From Nemania diffusa (lineage: Eukaryota > Ascomycota > Sordariomycetes > Xylariales > Xylariaceae), in contig JBBPUQ010000010.1 of the NCBI GenBank assembly GCA_038501195.1, positions 2,354,001 to 2,418,000 of the forward strand: a stretch of 64,000 bases of DNA. Reading direction: 5' to 3'. A program made the translations under genes and the position numbers. The notes beneath the pieces were generated by a model. That model worked only from the letters and a program-made list of their open reading frames with translations, had not been told where the DNA came from and made no database searches. This document shows, piece by piece, positions 60,433 to 64,000 of this stretch; the stretch's first letter is position 1, and each line of letters opens with the position of its first letter.

Positions 60433-63400
60433 GGTGACCAGAATGGGAAATAGGTGTGGCCAGGCGGCAGATAAACTGTCATGCGTGGGAAAGAGGAGAT
60501 TAGGGATGTTGTGATTATGAAGAGCTGCTTAGCTTCATCTTTTTTGAGAATATGATTATTGCGCGTGTGTTATCAATTCACACCCTGGGGCTCGTGTAGA
60601 ACCAGGTGGTGAGGTGAGACACGGTTCCTTACGTGAGCACAGGACTTGGGAAGAGCTCGTTAATAACTAAGAGCGGGCTCCAAGGCTGCAGACCATCTCG
60701 GTGCTTCCCACGATGTTGACGGCAGACCGCAGGCCTGCAGGGGTGTCTCCCAGATCGATGTACAGGGTGGTTCTGAGTACGGACTGTCGATAAAGGTACG
60801 TCCAGGTACACTAGGCACGGGTTAGGAGACAGCGTCTTGCGTACGGGAGCACTAGGACCAGGACCTGGCTGGGGCGGACGATGGGCCGATGTTGCAATAG
60901 CTCGAGGGTGAGGTGGCAGGTAGCATGCAGGTCGCTGGTTTGGGCATGCAGAGTTGGGGGATTCGCTTCCAAGCCTCGGATCCCCCAGTTGCGCGCCAGA
61001 GGAAGCTGATATAGGGAATTGTTCCCCCCCGCAGTGCGCAGAACTACTGTGGTTATGTCTCAAGAAGCCCCTTGAGGGGTGACCTCTCAAGACTTTGTCT
61101 TATATCTCGTGTGCCTGTATTAACTTGTGTGTACCCGATCTGCTGACGGGCCTGCACCACCCGAACTGTGGGCAAGGACTGCCGCGAGGATGCACTCGTC
61201 TAGCTAACACCAGAAAGACCCTCAACAAAGACTACCGGAAACCTAGCAAGTGGGAAGGAGACTAAACCACCGGGTGCAGGAGACGCGAGGTTTCTGTCTA
61301 TTTGGCTCAATCAACAGTCTGCGCTCCAATGCAGCCAGAAGGCTTGGTCCAAGAAACGCCAGCCGGGCAAGGATGGTAATCTTTTGTGGCGAGTAATATA
61401 AGGTGCTGCTAGGCTAGGGAAATATCGAGTCCCGGTAGCGGCAGCAATAATTCACAAATATTGATAGTGATGTTGTAATTGTTGTTGTTATTTTTTGTGG
61501 TAGTAGTGCTGCTGTAAATCCCGTCTCCCTTTCTTTCTCTCTGCCTGCTCGAGAACGTCGAGGGCTGTTGCTCTGTGTAAAGTATTAACTGTGTCCTGTT
61601 GTGCAACGTGAGTAAGCCGTGGGATGAGTCAAATGCTGAGAAGAGTATGTCCGGACTGGGTTGTTAGTGAGAGCTGGCGAGTGCGCAGGTCGCTTTTCTA
61701 GTAGTAGTGACAGAGCAGTGCGTTGGTGCGTTGCAAGAAAAAAAAATCCACGGGGCCCAAAAAAAATACGATCGAGGGATGACTGGCTGACCTGGCTCGG
61801 CCTGGAGAAGTGCGGTGTGAATGGAGACGCGGGCGGGCAGGCAGGACGGGGTCGGAAATTATTAGCTATTGGGCTAGCGCGTCTCTGTTCGCAAGGAAGT
61901 ACCTATCTTTCTTCTGTACCTAGGTAGGTAGTGTACAGGCGTAGGTGCCTAAAATAAGTGAAGCAAATGTGTAGAGGGCTAAAAAAAATTAAGAAAGAGA
62001 AAAAAACAAGCCTAAACAGAACGGGGTAAAGATGCGTCACTCTTGAGGGAAAACAGCCAGTTAAAAGATGAAATAACCTAATATTTAGACCTAAAATACA
62101 CGTTGTGGCAGCTACTTCCCACCCAAGGAATATATTCAAGGTCATACCCAGATAAATATCAAAAGGTAGTTAGTAGACTTCATAAAACTCTGTAATTGTA
62201 GACTCTCAAAGTATACCTACCTACCTTAGGTACCTAGTAGACTAGGTGCAAAGCAAAAGGTGCAACAAGTAACCGCGTACCATGGAAAAATACCAAAGGG
62301 AACATGTCGTAATCCTATTATACAGCATGCATCAAGGACTTCAACTACTTTATACGCTACCCGCCTACCTACCTACCTCCTAGGTACCTTAGGGACCTAG
62401 CATACCAGTACTATAGGGCTCAGCAGGACCCTAGGTCACTACCTTTAGGTGGGGTACCTAAGGTAGGTATACTCCAGTACAACAACAGCACTAAGACTGC
62501 CCAGGGCGATAGGGCACTTTAGAGAGCGTGCTTGGGCATCTAAAATCATTGTAATTCTGATGACTATGATTCGAAGCAGCAATTTGTCTAGCTTAGCCTT
62601 GTAAGTCTAATTGGATTAGGGTTGCCAGGGAGGCCACGATTGGGCAATCGAAATGTGGTTGATCTTTTCATGGCATGTTGGCTATGAACTTGTACAGGTC
62701 CTATCAACAAAGAGAGTCAATTGCCCATCTAGACTACATAGGTACAAGACGTAGAACAATCGTCTACACCTATTCATCATTTATTACTACTTATTGTAAT
62801 TATACTGAAACTACATAGGCATTGAATTAGGTATCTGGTATGAATTCTCTGTTGCACTTATTACTGTGTACACATTGACTGAATTCACTTCTTGGTAAAG
62901 AAATTATGAAAGGAGCCATGCAATAACCTAGGTAGTTTCATCTCTCACAAACCAACTCCATATAAAGCCAGTTGGCAGCGTGTTGTGCTAGTGGCTGTAC
63001 AACCTATTCGAACTTGATCCTTAATTGAGGCAGGGTAGTGGAGGTTGAGGTTGATGATGAGGATGATCAATTGCTAATTAGCTGTGGAGAAAGTCACCAA
63101 TGACTCTGAATTTGTTGGCCCTCCATGGGGTAGCTGGCAGTGCCACGAGCACAAGAGCCGCCAAAGGTACGCTTGGGGACTATGGGCCCGTAGACATCCG
63201 GAAGGAAAGATGAAACCGCGCCCAGAATTTAAGATTTGCTCGTGTGATGTTGGAAAGTACCGGGTAAAACAATGATGTCTCTAAACATTGTATGGTACGC
63301 AATAAGGAAGTTTGGTACTAAAGCAAACAGGAGAATGAAAAGAAGACAGGGAAAGCATTGGTGGGAAGAGGTATGCATGGAAAGATCGAAAATACCTTCT

Positions 63401-64000
63401 ATACTACCTGGTACCTACTTAAGTACCTAAGGTAGATAAAATCGTTCTTTAAATATTTCACTACCTGCCTAGTACCTACATAATATGTACATGTAAAAAC
63501 ATTAAAAGAGAACTACCTCAGAAGTGTACTGCAGTCTGCGTAATCGCAAAGTACCTTAAGTAAGTACCTACTATATGTAAAAAAGGGAGGTAGGTACCAA
63601 ATTAAGTACCTTAACCGCCTTGGAGGCTCAAAGTGACCAGGCCATTAAGCGCACAGCCAGTAGGGCTACTCTTGTTAGGTATTTTGACGTAGGTACCTAA
63701 CCTCCCGGGTACCTTAATTCCAGGCCACGAGGGCTCGAGTGCAGCCAATGGGCTCCCGAGGCTATGGTGGCATTTGGCTTGCAATCTAGCAACTAGAAGC
63801 CATTGGCCATCAGTCTAATATCAGATTACGTAGGTGTGCATACGTAGTAGTTACAATATATTTTATCGTTTTTTTATACCTCTTTTAGAGGTACTAAACG
63901 ATTTGTTCCATTTGAGAGTCACGTTCTCTTATAACCCAGACTTAGGTAGGCTGTTACGCTCTGTGCTCGTTGTGAAGACTTCTGCAGATATGACGTTATT
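60433..64000. other. Intergenic region upstream of PLC, to window end
   Basis: No supported gene. It includes the long promoter and leader side of PLC. Poly-A and AT-rich patches occur at 61,735-61,770 and 61,980-62,010. Dense TAGGTACCTA-like words are in 61.9-63.7 kb. Confidence 0.5.
61915..63720. repeat. Cluster of TAGGTA/TACCTA short words
   Basis: TAGGTA, TACCTA and the palindrome AGGTACCT recur many times, for example near 61,920, 62,215-62,240, 62,365-62,400, 62,440-62,470, 63,410-63,430, 63,560-63,610 and 63,690-63,710. The same words are scattered through other intergenic parts of this window but not through exons. Their role is unknown. Confidence 0.6.

Overview
The window is nuclear DNA of a filamentous ascomycete (Pezizomycotina). 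I infer this from short 46-183 bp introns with GT(A/G)AGT-type donors and CTRAC-like branch sites, from the gene families present (Sac3, fungal MscS with an EF-hand, 2EXR, DUF3716, extracellular bicupin oxalate decarboxylase, fungal PLC), and from a split between gene-bearing DNA of normal composition and islands of extreme AT content, as repeat-induced point mutation (RIP) leaves behind. A Sordariomycete is my guess. The species cannot be told from this sequence.

Layout: 1-6.04 kb is a geneless AT-rich island. 6.04-26.7 kb carries housekeeping-type genes: an MscS-like channel (+), Sac3 (-), a conserved acidic fungal protein (+), a nitronate monooxygenase (+) and a 2EXR protein (-), with a gene-poor stretch of about 4.9 kb before the last. 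28.2-31.3 kb holds a convergent two-gene cassette. One gene encodes an intact-looking 560-residue DDE integrase-type transposase. The other encodes a 386-residue protein with a SUMO-interacting motif and four clustered SUMO-attachment consensus sites. 31.4-40.7 kb is a second island, in places nearly free of G and C, opening with a long (TTA)n tract and containing a 166-bp palindrome, an inverted repeat of about 1 kb, an LTR-like pair of direct repeats and further nested copies. 40.9-41.8 kb is an intact three-exon DUF3716 gene. 42-48.7 kb is gene-poor and holds decayed coding sequence. 48.75-50.5 kb is a secreted oxalate decarboxylase (five exons). 57.0-60.4 kb is phosphoinositide phospholipase C. 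The rest is intergenic DNA with many short TAGGTACCTA-like words.

The ordinary genes do not form a pathway. The MscS channel and PLC both belong to calcium and osmotic signalling, but they are 47 kb apart and not linked as a unit. The most unusual part is 28-42 kb: a transposase plus SUMO-linked partner at normal composition, directly beside a maximally mutated repeat island, with a DUF3716 gene on the other side. Short introns and leaders on both sides share GTACAA/TTGTAC words. All homology statements about AT-only DNA come from reading by eye and need a dot-plot.
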